A DNA stretch of 64,000 nucleotides from Anaeroplasmataceae bacterium (GCA_020025015.1 JAHHSV010000002.1:7797-71796); one strand, 5' to 3'. Numbered from the stretch's first letter, positions 16,068-25,965 are shown. Notes: generated from the sequence alone by a model not told the origin. Made by a program: numbers and translations.

Positions 16068-18953
16068 CTATAAATTTTCAACCTTATCAAAGCTATACTC
16101 ATTAATTTTTTCCTTACTACCAATAGTATAGCGTGAGCCATTTTCAAAGGCTTTCTTAAATATTTCACCATAGGCCTTGATATCACTAGGCTTTGTCCTC
16201 ATTATTTCCTTCTTATAGGCTTCCTTCTTCTTTTTAGTCATTCCACTAATAAATTGTAAATCAGAGGCATTGATGGTTAGAGGCTGACTTAAAGGCTGAT
16301 CAAAGCTTGCGGCAGCACTAATAATATAAGAATCTAAATCCTTCTTAGAAGCATTATAGCTATTTAGGTAATCAAATAATTTTTCATAGGCTAAATAAGT
16401 ATTTTTAACATTTGGATCACGATAGCTTCCAAGGAAAACATTATTATTCATGCTTGAAGAAATATAGCAGCCATAGGCTCCACCCTTAACTCTAACCTCA
16501 TTCCATAAATAATCAAAATTAACAATTTGAGTTAGAACTAATAAACGTGGATTAAACTCGCTATTAGCAGTTTCTAGATTTGTTGCATAAGCATTATATG
16601 AAACACCAGCTGGAATTACTAAGGCTTCATTTATCTTAGTACCAAGCGTAATTTCAAGCTTATCCTCATTTAAGGTACGAGGAAGCTTTACCTTCTTTAA
16701 GGCATCCTTTAAGGAATTACGAGACTCTTCATCCCCAGAAATAGAAGCTAAAACATTTTGCTTAGTAAATAACAGCTTACTTACTCTCTTTAAATTCTCA
16801 TTAAGAGCCTTATAATCAAAGCTTGCTAATAAAGCATTTAAGCTTCGATATAAGCCAACACCACTAATTAAAGACTTTAGATATTGATCCTTACTATTAT
16901 TACGGTTAGCCATTACGCCACCCAATTGCATACCATTACCAATAATTTCCTGGCGTAGAGCATTAATTGTTTGCTTAAGGATTTGCATTACTTCCTTCTT
17001 AGTAAATTTAGAATGTAATAAAACATCATTTAAAATTTCCGGAATATAATTAACATTTTCTACTAAAGCACTACTTGAAACCATAAATTTAGCATAATAA
17101 TCATTACGAGAGGTACCACCAACTAAAACATTGAAGCTTAAATCCCCTAAGTAGGTTTTTACAAGCTTATTTAAGCCATCAAGCGTATTTCTCGCCGTTG
17201 GTACATTTAAAAATAAACGCTTTAATAAATAAGCATAAATAATATCCTTTTCCTCTAGCTTATTTAAATCAAAGTACATTCTTAAATATGCAATACCATT
17301 AGTATTAATATCATGGCTAATGGTTGAAATACCATTAATCCTTAGCTTTTGTGATTCTAAGAAATTTACATTTTTATTAATATCTGAAAGCTTTAGCTTA
17401 GGTAAGGTGCTTAATTCCTTCTTAGTATCAGTCTTTCCTTGATACTCTAAAAGCTCCTTAGTTTGCTTAACTAAAGTCTTAATTTCTTCCTTAGACATTG
17501 ATGCCTTAAGTAAAGCCATCTTCTTAGCCATCTTTTCCTCATTTTGCTTTTGTAGCTTCTTATTAGGCTTACACATTGCTAAAACATAATGCTTAGAATT
17601 TAAAATATATTTTTCTAAAAGCTTTTCAAAATAATTATTATTAAGCTCATTCTTAATCTTCTTATAATGCTTACTAAATTCTAAATGTGAGGCTAAATCC
17701 ATATTATAATTAAAGCTTCCCATCATATTCATCGCAAAGACTAAGCCCTTAGGCATTGAGCCCATATCTAATTCACGATCTCTAAATTCAAAGCTATTAA
17801 TTGAAGCTAATAATAAATCCTTATCAATACCATTTTTAACAAGCTTTTCTACCTCAGCTAAAAAGACTCTTCTAAATTCCTCCTTTTGCTTTGGATTAGA
17901 CTTATATAAGTAAATGTGTAGGGCAGGAATAATATTATCATCATCAATTCTAGCTGATACGTTTTCGCCTAATTTTGCCTCAAGTAAAGCCTTTTTTAAA
18001 GGTGAATCATTTTTAGAAAGTAAGGCATCACATAAAATTTCCATACCCAATAATTCTTCATAATTATCATATCTATCTAAGCCATAGCATAAGCTTATAT
18101 AGGTATTATTCTTTTCTGTTTCCTCTTCACCTATCTCATAATCAACCTCATAATTGGTATCAATAATAGGCTTTTGGGCTTCAATTGTAATTAGATTATC
18201 AACCTTATCATACTTAGAGAAATAATTTTCATCTAAATATTTTAGCTTTTCTAAAATGTCTAAATTACCATAAAAATAGGTAAGAGCATTTTGAGGATTA
18301 TAGTGCTTATGATAAAATTCCTTATAAGCCTCATAGGTTAAATTAGGAATCTCACTTGGCTCACCACCACTATTATAATGATAGAAGGTATCCTTATACA
18401 TTGCCTCTAGGGTAGTTTGAACTAAACGCTCCTCAACACTACTCATCGCACCCTTCATTTCATTATAAACAACACCCTTATAGCTTGGCATTGCCTTCTC
18501 ATCTAAAAGCTCTAAATGCCAGCCCTCCTGTAAGAAGGCCTTATTGCTTTTAACTGATAAGGGTCTAAATACTGCATCTAAATAAATAGATAAAATGTTA
18601 TCAAAGTCCTTCTTATTTTGACTAGCAAAAGGATACATTGTCCAGTCATAGGCTGTAAAAGCATTTAAGAAGGTTGCCATTGATGACTTTAATAAATTAA
18701 CAAAGGGCTCCTTTAAAGGGAAGCGCTCGCTACCACATAAAACTGAGTGCTCAATAATATGACAAACACCAGTTGAATCAGTAGGCTTAGTTCTAAAGCC
18801 AATCGCGAAGCAGCAATTGTCATCAAGATTAGCTAAATGAACAACCATACCACCTGATTTAAGATGCATAAATACATACATTTTTGAATTTATATCGGCA
18901 AGCTCACGTATTTCTACAAGCTTAAAGCCATAATTAATTTCATTTAAAACCAT
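16068..18953 (-). CDS. M16C-family zinc metallopeptidase (presequence-protease-like)
   Basis: The 961-residue protein shows the inverted zinc motif HxxEH as HIIEH, with His65, Glu68 and His69, and the distal ligand Glu165 in NEMKGAMS. Length and the M16C-associated middle region match the PreP/Cym1/HypA subfamily, a single chain of four alpha/beta domains enclosing a chamber. Known role: degradation of unfolded peptides up to about 70 residues. No signal peptide is seen, so it is cytoplasmic. GGAGGT lies before the ATG. It follows recG by 30 bases and may be co-transcribed with it. Confidence 0.92.
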   Translation of the reverse strand: MVLNEINYGFKLVEIRELADINSKMYVFMHLKSGGMVVHLANLDDNCCFAIGFRTKPTDSTGVCHIIEHSVLCGSERFPLKEPFVNLLKSSMATFLNAFTAYDWTMYPFASQNKKDFDNILSIYLDAVFRPLSVKSNKAFLQEGWHLELLDEKAMPSYKGVVYNEMKGAMSSVEERLVQTTLEAMYKDTFYHYNSGGEPSEIPNLTYEAYKEFYHKHYNPQNALTYFYGNLDILEKLKYLDENYFSKYDKVDNLITIEAQKPIIDTNYEVDYEIGEEETEKNNTYISLCYGLDRYDNYEELLGMEILCDALLSKNDSPLKKALLEAKLGENVSARIDDDNIIPALHIYLYKSNPKQKEEFRRVFLAEVEKLVKNGIDKDLLLASINSFEFRDRELDMGSMPKGLVFAMNMMGSFNYNMDLASHLEFSKHYKKIKNELNNNYFEKLLEKYILNSKHYVLAMCKPNKKLQKQNEEKMAKKMALLKASMSKEEIKTLVKQTKELLEYQGKTDTKKELSTLPKLKLSDINKNVNFLESQKLRINGISTISHDINTNGIAYLRMYFDLNKLEEKDIIYAYLLKRLFLNVPTARNTLDGLNKLVKTYLGDLSFNVLVGGTSRNDYYAKFMVSSSALVENVNYIPEILNDVLLHSKFTKKEVMQILKQTINALRQEIIGNGMQLGGVMANRNNSKDQYLKSLISGVGLYRSLNALLASFDYKALNENLKRVSKLLFTKQNVLASISGDEESRNSLKDALKKVKLPRTLNEDKLEITLGTKINEALVIPAGVSYNAYATNLETANSEFNPRLLVLTQIVNFDYLWNEVRVKGGAYGCYISSSMNNNVFLGSYRDPNVKNTYLAYEKLFDYLNSYNASKKDLDSYIISAAASFDQPLSQPLTINASDLQFISGMTKKKKEAYKKEIMRTKPSDIKAYGEIFKKAFENGSRYTIGSKEKINEYSFDKVENL

Positions 18954-18983
18954 ATTTTTACCTCCAATAATTATTAAATTTAA

Positions 18984-20957
18984 CTAATTGTTTTCATAAA
19001 TCTTTTCACTTAGATTTTCTAATACTTCCATTATATAGAGATTATTGTTTTTGTCAATTTTTTCGACCTCTACCTTAGCATCCTCCTTAGCACACTCTAG
19101 GACTCTAAGCTCATAATCAATATCAGCTTGGTTAATTAAGCTAAAGTAGCCACTTTGCTTTTCCCCTAAATAATCACCAGGACCTCTTAATTTAAAGTCC
19201 TCATTAGCAAGCAAAAATCCATCATTAGTATTTTCAAGGATTTCTAAACGCTTATTATTAATATCATTACTAACTAAAAAGAAATAGCCATCTAAGCTCC
19301 CTCTACCAATTCTACCACGTAATTGGTGGCTGCTAGATAAGCCAAAGCGTTCCGCATTCATTAATACTAAAACACTCGCATTAGGTATATCGATACCAAC
19401 CTCTATCATTGTTGTCGCCAGTAAAATATCAAATTCATGATTTTTAAAATCCTCCATAATTTGTGTTTTATCACTAGCCTTAACTCTACCATGTAAGGTT
19501 CTAATTTTTCCCTTTAATTTAGCTAAAAAATATTCACTTGCAGCCTTAATATTCCAAAGCCCTAGGGCTTCACTTTCTTCAATTAAAGGCACTACTATAA
19601 ATATCTGCTCATTAAGCTCTAACCGTGAATTAATAAACTCACACATTTTATCAAGCTTAGCTTCTGTAACAATTTTGGTTGTAACCTTTTTTCTTCCACT
19701 TGGTAGGGTTCTAATCATGGTTAAATCCAAATCACCAAACATTGTTAAGCCAAGAGTTCTAGGAATTGGGGTGGCCGTAAAATATAAGGAATCAGCTAAA
19801 GGATAGTCCTCCTGAAGCCTACTACGCTCCTTAACCCCAAAGCGTTGCTGCTCATCAATTATAATTAAGCCTAAATTATTAAATTTAACCTTATCCTCAA
19901 TTATAGCATGCGTACCAATTAGAATTTTCGTTTTACCTAAGGCTAAATCCTCTAGGACCGTATTTTTCTCTTTTTTGGTAAGTTTACTAACTAATAAGTC
20001 TATTTTTATATCCTTAAAAAGGGCTAAAGCCTTATTATAATGCTGTCTTGCAAGGATTTCCGTAGGTGCTAAAAAGGCTACCTGAAAGCCAGCTAAAATT
20101 AAAGCATAAGCAGCAATAAAGGCAACAATCGTTTTACCACAGCCTACATCACCCTCAACTAAACGATTAACCTTTTTAGGGCTAGCAATTTCATCAAGAA
20201 TTATTTTGACGGCGTTTTTTTGATCACTAGTTAATGTAAAAGGTAATCCATTAATAAATTCCAATACCTTAGCTCTATTAAAAATTCTTTTAGGCTTAGT
20301 AATACTATCCCGCCTATTTTTCAAATAATTTAAGGCTAAATTATACCAAAAAAACTTTTCATAGGTTTTTCTTCTTTTTACCTCTTTTATATCATTAAAG
20401 CTCTTAGGAAAATGAGCCTTAAGTAAAAAATCACTATAGCCTAATAGCTTATATTTAGAAACTAAATTTAAAGGTAATCTTTCTAAAGGCTTATCAATAT
20501 GACTAAAGCTTTCGTAAATAAGCTTACGCACCGTATTATCAGGAAGATCCTTTAAGCCATATTCCGTTTCTATTTCATTAGGCAGCCTTAGAAAGATTTT
20601 TTCCACTAAAAAATAATTATAATCATCCTTATAGCTGCCATAAACATAAACCGGTTGATTTTTATAAATTTGACTATAAATATATTTTTTGCCAAAGGCT
20701 ATCATCTTTACACGCTCATTATTAGCTAAAGCTGTAAAAATTTGCATGCTAGTTTTATTTCTTAACGTCCTATTAACAATTCCAGTGATGGGAGTTACAT
20801 GAATTAGAATATTAGACTCCCGATAATTAGAATGTAAGCTATAATCAATGTAGCTTTTAGGCAAAGTAAAAACCAAATCATTAAGCGTATTAATATTTAA
20901 GCTATTTAATTTTTTTAAGGTTATCTCGCCTACGCCCTTTAGTTCCTTTAATTCCAT
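18984..20957 (-). CDS. recG: ATP-dependent DNA helicase RecG
   Basis: The 657-residue protein has an N-terminal wedge/OB region (about 50-125), Walker A GDVGCGKT (269-276), the DEQQ box (368-371), and the later SF2 motifs TATPIPRT and GRIGRG. Known role: regression of stalled replication forks and branch migration of Holliday junctions. It lies downstream of the fakA-like gene, as in Bacillus, but a terminator separates them. The ATG follows AGCAGGTG. Confidence 0.97.
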   Translation of the reverse strand: MELKELKGVGEITLKKLNSLNINTLNDLVFTLPKSYIDYSLHSNYRESNILIHVTPITGIVNRTLRNKTSMQIFTALANNERVKMIAFGKKYIYSQIYKNQPVYVYGSYKDDYNYFLVEKIFLRLPNEIETEYGLKDLPDNTVRKLIYESFSHIDKPLERLPLNLVSKYKLLGYSDFLLKAHFPKSFNDIKEVKRRKTYEKFFWYNLALNYLKNRRDSITKPKRIFNRAKVLEFINGLPFTLTSDQKNAVKIILDEIASPKKVNRLVEGDVGCGKTIVAFIAAYALILAGFQVAFLAPTEILARQHYNKALALFKDIKIDLLVSKLTKKEKNTVLEDLALGKTKILIGTHAIIEDKVKFNNLGLIIIDEQQRFGVKERSRLQEDYPLADSLYFTATPIPRTLGLTMFGDLDLTMIRTLPSGRKKVTTKIVTEAKLDKMCEFINSRLELNEQIFIVVPLIEESEALGLWNIKAASEYFLAKLKGKIRTLHGRVKASDKTQIMEDFKNHEFDILLATTMIEVGIDIPNASVLVLMNAERFGLSSSHQLRGRIGRGSLDGYFFLVSNDINNKRLEILENTNDGFLLANEDFKLRGPGDYLGEKQSGYFSLINQADIDYELRVLECAKEDAKVEVEKIDKNNNLYIMEVLENLSEKIYENN

Positions 20958-20976
20958 AAAACACCTGCTATATATT

Positions 20977-21000
20977 AAAAATAGGTGTCATCGACACCTA
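20977..21000 (-). terminator. Intrinsic terminator after fakA
   Basis: TAGGTGTC (20982-20989) and GACACCTA (20993-21000) form a stem with a three-base loop. On the minus strand it is followed by TTTTT. Confidence 0.85.
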
Positions 21001-21007
21001 CTATTTA

Positions 21008-22618
21008 TTATTCAACTGCAATTATATAAGTATAAATATCTTGACCGCCATCAATTAGCTCAACATCAATATTTTTATGAATTTCTTCACACATCTCAGT
21101 TAAAAGCTCAACCTCGGAAGGATCTGCATCCTTACCATAGAAAATAGTAACGATTTCACTATCAGCATCAATAATACTTTCTAATAATTTCTTTGTACAT
21201 TCCTTACGATCTTCAGTAGACACAACGATATCGCCATTAGCAATACCCATATAGTCCCCACATTGAATCTTAATACCATTAATTTCGGTATCACGAATTG
21301 AATATGTAACCTCACCTGAATTAACATTAGCTATAGCCTCTTGCATCTCAGCCATATTTGTTTCCATTGAAGCACTAGAATCATATACCATTAATGAAGC
21401 ATAGCCTTGAGCTAAGGTCTTAGCTCTCAAAACCTGAACATTTACATCTGGGCATAAAGGAATAGCTTGCTCGGCTGCCATAACAACATTACCATTATTA
21501 GGAATAATAATAACATTTTCAGCATTAACAGCATTAACAGCTTTCACAAATTCAGAAGTAGCTGGGTTCATTGTTTGACCACCTTCAATTACGTAATCAA
21601 CACCGATATCACTGAATGTTTGAGAAATACCATCACCGAAGCAAACACTAATTAAAGCAAAGTGCTTCTTAGGCTCTTCTCCCTTGGTAGAAGTATCCTT
21701 AACACGGTCACAGTGCATATTTTCAATTTTAACCTCACTGAACTCACCATATTTTTGAGTTATCTCTAAAACACGACCAGGAGTATTTGTATGTAAGCTT
21801 ACCTTTACTGAATCACCATTACGCTTGCATGATAAAGAATGCCCCAACAAGCTTAATGGAGCTTTTAAATCAGCCTCATTAAATGTTTTAGGCTTATTTA
21901 AATCAACTACACATTCAGAGAAATATCTCAATTCAGTTTTCTTAGCATCCTCTGCCTTAGTCTTTTCATGAGCGCATTCACATGCCTCTAAAATTACACC
22001 CTTTAAGGCTAGGTTCATACCTTCAACAATTTTAACAAAACCAGCACCACCACTATCAACAACGCCAGCTTCCTTTAAAACTGGTAATAGATTTGGTGTA
22101 TTTGCTAAAGAAGCCTTAGAAGCCTCTAAATAGAATTCTAATAGCTCCTCTAAGCAAGTAAAGCTTTCGCGCTTTGCTGCAGTATTTTCGGCTGCTTCAC
22201 GAACAACTGTTAAAATAGTACCCTCAACTGGTTCCATAACTGCCTTGTAAGCAACCTTACAGCCAGATTCTAAAGCACCTAAAAATTCATCAACAGTTAA
22301 TGACTCCTTGCCTAATTCCTTAATATAAACAAATAAGCCTCTAAAAAATTGGGATAGGATAACACCAGAATTACCACGAGCACCCATTAAGCAACCACGT
22401 GATAAAGATTTGCTAACCTCAACAATAGAATCAGAAGTGTTTCCACTCATCTCTCTTACACCTGACATAACAGTCATTTGCATATTAGTTCCTGTATCAC
22501 CATCTGGTACAGGGAATACATTTAACTCATCAACCTCTTGATGATGATTTTTCAAGTTAATGGCACCGTTCATTACCATTTTTTTAAACAATGGTACTTC
22601 GATATTTACTATAGCCAT
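21008..22618 (-). CDS. fakA: DhaL/DAK2-domain fatty acid kinase subunit (FakA/YloV-like)
   Basis: The protein has 536 residues from ATG 22618-22616, which is preceded by GGAGG at five bases. A longer open frame upstream has no such site and lies in the leader. The N-terminal DhaL domain carries NVFPVPDGDTGTN (33-45) and MGARGNSG, the Mg-ATP site; the C-terminal part is the DAK1-like region of YloV proteins. Known role: with a FakB fatty-acid-binding partner it phosphorylates free fatty acids to acyl-phosphate, the substrate of PlsY and product of PlsX. No fakB is in this window. In Bacillus yloU (Asp23 family) lies between rpmB and yloV; here it is absent. Confidence 0.9.
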   Translation of the reverse strand: MAIVNIEVPLFKKMVMNGAINLKNHHQEVDELNVFPVPDGDTGTNMQMTVMSGVREMSGNTSDSIVEVSKSLSRGCLMGARGNSGVILSQFFRGLFVYIKELGKESLTVDEFLGALESGCKVAYKAVMEPVEGTILTVVREAAENTAAKRESFTCLEELLEFYLEASKASLANTPNLLPVLKEAGVVDSGGAGFVKIVEGMNLALKGVILEACECAHEKTKAEDAKKTELRYFSECVVDLNKPKTFNEADLKAPLSLLGHSLSCKRNGDSVKVSLHTNTPGRVLEITQKYGEFSEVKIENMHCDRVKDTSTKGEEPKKHFALISVCFGDGISQTFSDIGVDYVIEGGQTMNPATSEFVKAVNAVNAENVIIIPNNGNVVMAAEQAIPLCPDVNVQVLRAKTLAQGYASLMVYDSSASMETNMAEMQEAIANVNSGEVTYSIRDTEINGIKIQCGDYMGIANGDIVVSTEDRKECTKKLLESIIDADSEIVTIFYGKDADPSEVELLTEMCEEIHKNIDVELIDGGQDIYTYIIAVE

Positions 22619-22723
22619 AATGTCCTCCGTATATAAAATATATTTTAAAGAATTGCTCTTAAACGTCAATTTCATTATAATCCTAAAGCTTATATTCAAC
22701 TTATAAGCCCCAAGATTATATGT

Positions 22724-22751
22724 ATTATACCATATAAATGTCTAATGTAAA
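22724..22751 (-). promoter_or_regulatory. fakA promoter
   Basis: On the minus strand TTTACA (22746-22751) and TATAAT (22724-22729) are 16 bases apart. The predicted leader to the ATG is about 100 bases and holds no riboswitch I can recognise. Confidence 0.65.
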
Positions 22752-22771
22752 ACTTAAATGACATTTTTATA

Positions 22772-22794
22772 GTAAAAAAAACGCTTTTTTTTAC
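22772..22794. repeat. A8/T8 palindrome between divergent fakA and rpmB promoters
   Basis: A perfect ten-base inverted repeat reads GTA8, then CGC, then T8AC. It lies upstream of both promoters. It may be a bent-DNA or UP-like element or a binding site; the sequence does not say which. Confidence 0.6.
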
Positions 22795-22835
22795 ATAAAT
22801 AACCCTAATGTGACCTATTATCATAAAAATTATAC

Positions 22836-22864
22836 TTGCATTTTTGTCAATTTTATATTAAAAT
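22836..22864 (+). promoter_or_regulatory. rpmB promoter
   Basis: TTGCAT (22836-22841) and TAAAAT (22859-22864) are 17 bases apart, 38 bases before the rpmB start. Confidence 0.75.
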
Positions 22865-22902
22865 GATTAAGTCCATATTATGCATAGTTAGGAGGGACAA
22901 TT

Positions 22903-23091
22903 ATGGCAAAATGTTTTGTAACGGGCAAAACTACAGTTACTGGTAACCGTAGAAGCCACGCTTTAAATGCTTCAAGACGTACTTGGAAGGCTAACCTACA
23001 AACAATCCGTGTTAAGGATGAAAACGGTAATATCGTTAAAGTTAAGGTTTCAGCTAGAGCATTAAAAAAAGGCAATATTGAAAGAGCCTAA
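22903..23091 (+). CDS. rpmB: Ribosomal protein bL28
   Basis: The 62-residue basic protein is a full-length L28: it opens MAKCFVTGKTTVTGNRRSHA and has the conserved RTWKANLQTIRV core. Only one cysteine (Cys4) is left, so the zinc-binding CxxC pairs of some L28 forms are absent. AGGAGG precedes the ATG. It is a single-gene unit on the plus strand with its own promoter and terminator, divergent from fakA, as often in Bacillota. Confidence 0.97.
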   Translation: MAKCFVTGKTTVTGNRRSHALNASRRTWKANLQTIRVKDENGNIVKVKVSARALKKGNIERA

Positions 23092-23120
23092 GTTATTTTA
23101 AAATTAAACGTTTAATATTA

Positions 23121-23147
23121 AAAAAAGACCTCTAAGGTCTTTTTTTA
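23121..23147. terminator. Bidirectional terminator between rpmB and the FNT channel gene
   Basis: AGACCT (23126-23131), loop CTA, AGGTCT (23135-23140), with six As before and seven Ts after, works in both directions. Confidence 0.88.
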
Positions 23148-23153
23148 TTTTAT

Positions 23154-23936
23154 CTAAACATTTTCTTTCTTATCCTTATATGAAATTAAAAAATAAGGTA
23201 AACCAACAAATAAAACTCCACCAATAATATTCCCTACGGTTACAAAGAATAAATTATATAAATAGCCAAGTGGATTAATTTCATTAAAATTACTAAATAT
23301 TGGTAAAATTAACAAGCTCATATTCGCAACACTATGCTCAAAGCCTGCTCCTAAAAAAGCTAAAATACATAAGAAAATTAAAATAAGCTTGGCACCATCA
23401 CTTTTAGTTCTACTTGTGCTCCAAACCGCAAGACAAACTAGCATATTACATAAAATTCCTCTAAATAATAAATTATACCAGCTAAATTCTACCTTAACTT
23501 GATAACAATTATTAATGAATTCTCCTACCTTGCCTGACATAGCCCCTGTTCCATAAAACATCGCCGCAGCGAGTATTGCTCCCAATAAATTACCTATATA
23601 ACAAACTAAAAGCAATAAAAGACCATCTCTAATTCTAATTTCTTTTTTGACAAGGCCCATAAAAATACACATAGTATTACCCGTAAATAATTCACTACCG
23701 GCAAAAATAACTAAGCTTAAGGCTACCGAAAAGGCTAAGCCCATTAAAATCTTGGCTAAGCCTTGATTCCCCGAATCCATAAATTCACTACCAATAGTAA
23801 AGGAAACAAAAACACCAAAAGCAACAAAGATTCCTGCGAGCATTGAAGAAATAATAAAACCTATAGGGTTTTCTTTAAATAATCTAACCTTATTAAAACT
23901 ATTTTTCACTTGTAAATTGTAGCTTTCTAAATACAT
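23154..23936 (-). CDS. Formate/nitrite transporter (FNT) family channel
   Basis: The protein has 260 residues from ATG 23936-23934, which has AGGAGG nine bases upstream; the eight extra residues of the longest frame lie on the ribosome-binding site. It has six hydrophobic helices, the AGIFVAFGVFVSF first-helix pattern and the GSELFTGNTM segment typical of FocA/NirC-type pentameric channels, with the second conserved His-containing helix as GAGFEHSVANM. Known substrates are formate, nitrite or hydrosulfide. No formate or nitrite enzyme is nearby, so the substrate is open. Confidence 0.9.
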   Translation of the reverse strand: MYLESYNLQVKNSFNKVRLFKENPIGFIISSMLAGIFVAFGVFVSFTIGSEFMDSGNQGLAKILMGLAFSVALSLVIFAGSELFTGNTMCIFMGLVKKEIRIRDGLLLLLVCYIGNLLGAILAAAMFYGTGAMSGKVGEFINNCYQVKVEFSWYNLLFRGILCNMLVCLAVWSTSRTKSDGAKLILIFLCILAFLGAGFEHSVANMSLLILPIFSNFNEINPLGYLYNLFFVTVGNIIGGVLFVGLPYFLISYKDKKENV

Positions 23937-23989
23937 ATAATAGAACCTCCTAAAGCGCAATCTTTTTCATTATATTATAATTGAGGTCT

Positions 23990-24017
23990 AAAAAAAAGAG
24001 GAAATTATTCTTCCTCT
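23990..24017 (-). terminator. Terminator of the mutS-to-CorC operon
   Basis: AGAGGAA (23997-24003) and TTCCTCT (24011-24017) pair across the stop codon of the CorC-like gene. Minus-strand Ts follow. Confidence 0.8.
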
Positions 24018-25390
24018 TCTTCAATCTGAGCTTCAATCTCTTCTTCAGTTGCATCATCTAGGGTAACCTTAATGGTTTCAATCCTTCGATCATCAACCTC
24101 ATTTATTGTCAATGTTAACTTTTTAGCATAGTCAACATATTCTTCCTCTTCCTCACTATACTTAGTAAATCTACTAACATAGCTTAAGGAAATGCCAACC
24201 TTAGGTAGCTCCTCACATTTTTCAAATACCCAACCATAAAGCTTGCTAGGTACATCCTCAGGAGCATCACCGATTCCTAAACGCTCAAATAAATCCTCAA
24301 CATACATATCTGGATCAACTATATAGCTGCCATCCTCTTGCTTTTCAAATAACAAGTCATCAACACCAGCTATATCATGCTCATCATAAATCTCGCCAAC
24401 TAATTCCTCTAAGGCATCCTCCATAGTTACAATACCAAGTGTATCACCATATTCACCACTTACAATCGCTAAATGAATCTTTTCATTTTGTAAATAGTTA
24501 ATTAAGGCATCAACCTTCATCGCACCACTAACATATTTAGCTGGGCGAATCAGCTTACGCCAGCTCATATTTTTATTGTCAGCATAGCTCTTAAAGAAAT
24601 CACGTTCGAATAAAACACCAACAATATGATCCTTATCCTCCTTATAAACAGGAATACGCGAGAAATTATTGGCTCGTAAAATCTTTTTGACCTCATTTAA
24701 GGTTTGATTGTATTCAATACCAACCATATCAACACGAGGAACCATAATATCTTCAGCACTTCGGTCATTTAAATCGAGAACACGCTTAATTAAATCAACC
24801 TCTTTTTCCTCAATCTTACCATCCTTTTCCATACCAACTAAGGCTATTTCAAGCTCATCCTCATTCATACCACCATCGACCTTATTACGAGTAAAAGCTT
24901 TTTGAAGTAGTTGGAATAAGAAAACTAATGGATATAAAATACAAGTTATAATATATACAGGCCAAGCAACCTTTAAAGCAATTTCTTCACTATATTGCTT
25001 AGCAAGAGTCTTGGGTAATATTTCACCAAAAATTAATAAAATAACTGTAATAACTAATGTTGCTACTAATTCAACATATCTAGCATCTAAAATAAGCTTA
25101 CCAAAGAAACCTACAGATAAAATTGATAATAAGGTATTAACAATATTATTACCAATTAATAATGTAGTTAAAGTTCTATCAAAATTCTCAAATAAATCTA
25201 AAGCTTTTTTAGAACCAGCTCTTCTATCCTCAACCGCAAGCTTTAGCTTAACTACTGAAGATGATGAAAAGGCTGTTTCACTACTTGAGAAAAACGCTGA
25301 GAATAGTATTAATACTATCATCGCGAAAAATACAGGAACATCAAATGATATACCCTCTGCTAAAAAAATAATCGACCTTTGTACGTCCAA
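24005..25390 (-). CDS. CNNM/CorC-type membrane protein with CBS domains
   Basis: The 461-residue protein has a DUF21 (CNNM) membrane domain of about four helices (15-170) including FFSSSETAFSS, a CBS pair (about 215-345) with MVPRVDMVGI, a CorC_HlyC domain (about 355-440) and a strongly acidic C-terminus. Known relatives act in Mg2+ (and Co2+) homeostasis; the older name is haemolysin family. The likely start is TTG at 25390 with AGGAG nine bases upstream. It is the last gene of the run mutS-mutL-miaA-aroK-aroQ-efp, 17 bases after efp, and ends at a terminator. Confidence 0.88.
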   Translation of the reverse strand: MDVQRSIIFLAEGISFDVPVFFAMIVLILFSAFFSSSETAFSSSSVVKLKLAVEDRRAGSKKALDLFENFDRTLTTLLIGNNIVNTLLSILSVGFFGKLILDARYVELVATLVITVILLIFGEILPKTLAKQYSEEIALKVAWPVYIITCILYPLVFLFQLLQKAFTRNKVDGGMNEDELEIALVGMEKDGKIEEKEVDLIKRVLDLNDRSAEDIMVPRVDMVGIEYNQTLNEVKKILRANNFSRIPVYKEDKDHIVGVLFERDFFKSYADNKNMSWRKLIRPAKYVSGAMKVDALINYLQNEKIHLAIVSGEYGDTLGIVTMEDALEELVGEIYDEHDIAGVDDLLFEKQEDGSYIVDPDMYVEDLFERLGIGDAPEDVPSKLYGWVFEKCEELPKVGISLSYVSRFTKYSEEEEEYVDYAKKLTLTINEVDDRRIETIKVTLDDATEEEIEAQIEEEEE

Positions 25391-25407
25391 CTTTCTACGC
25401 TCCTAAA

Positions 25408-25965
25408 TTAAGCTCTACTATCATATTTGCCAGTTAATGTAGAAACGATAATTGACTCGCCTTCTTCAATAAACATTGGCACCTTAACTAGTAGGCCAGT
25501 TTCAACATATGCATCCTTTAATGCATTTGTCTTTGTATCACCCTTTACTGCTGGATCACATTGAGTGACCTTTAAAGTAACCTTATCAGGTAAATTAATG
25601 CCTAAAATTTCACCCTCGCAGTAAACAATTTCAACTTCCATACCCTCAACTAGATATTTCATTTCATTTTCTAATTGAGCCTTATCAACCTCTACCTGCT
25701 CATATGTATCATTATCCATAAATACATAGTGAGTACCAGAGTCATATAAGAATTGCATCTTAACCTTATCAATTATTGCACGCTCAACCTTTTCAGCTGC
25801 GTTAAATGTATAATCGATAACAGTACCTGAACGCATATCTCTTAATTTTGTTCTTACGAATGCTCCACCCTTACCTGGTTTAACATGCATAAATTCCATT
25901 ATTAAATAAATGTGTCCATCATATTTAATAGACATTCCATTCTTAAAATCATTACTAGAAACCAT
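25408..25965 (-). CDS. efp: Translation elongation factor P
   Basis: The 185-residue protein has the three-domain EF-P length. The domain I tip loop reads VKPGKGGAF with Lys32, the position that is modified in EF-P proteins (5-aminopentanol in Bacillus). The C-terminus carries GESIIVSTLTGKY, the domain III signature. Known role: relieving ribosome stalls at polyproline. AAGGAG lies six bases before the ATG. It sits between aroQ and a CorC-like gene in the mutSL run. Confidence 0.97.
   Translation of the reverse strand: MVSSNDFKNGMSIKYDGHIYLIMEFMHVKPGKGGAFVRTKLRDMRSGTVIDYTFNAAEKVERAIIDKVKMQFLYDSGTHYVFMDNDTYEQVEVDKAQLENEMKYLVEGMEVEIVYCEGEILGINLPDKVTLKVTQCDPAVKGDTKTNALKDAYVETGLLVKVPMFIEEGESIIVSTLTGKYDSRA

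Noticed and set aside
22878..23075. Minus-strand frame over rpmB
   Set aside because: It is fully antisense to ribosomal protein L28, which is certain.
25011..25406. Plus-strand 131-codon open frame
   Set aside because: It lies wholly antisense to the CorC-like gene, has no ribosome-binding site and low-complexity composition typical of a shadow frame.
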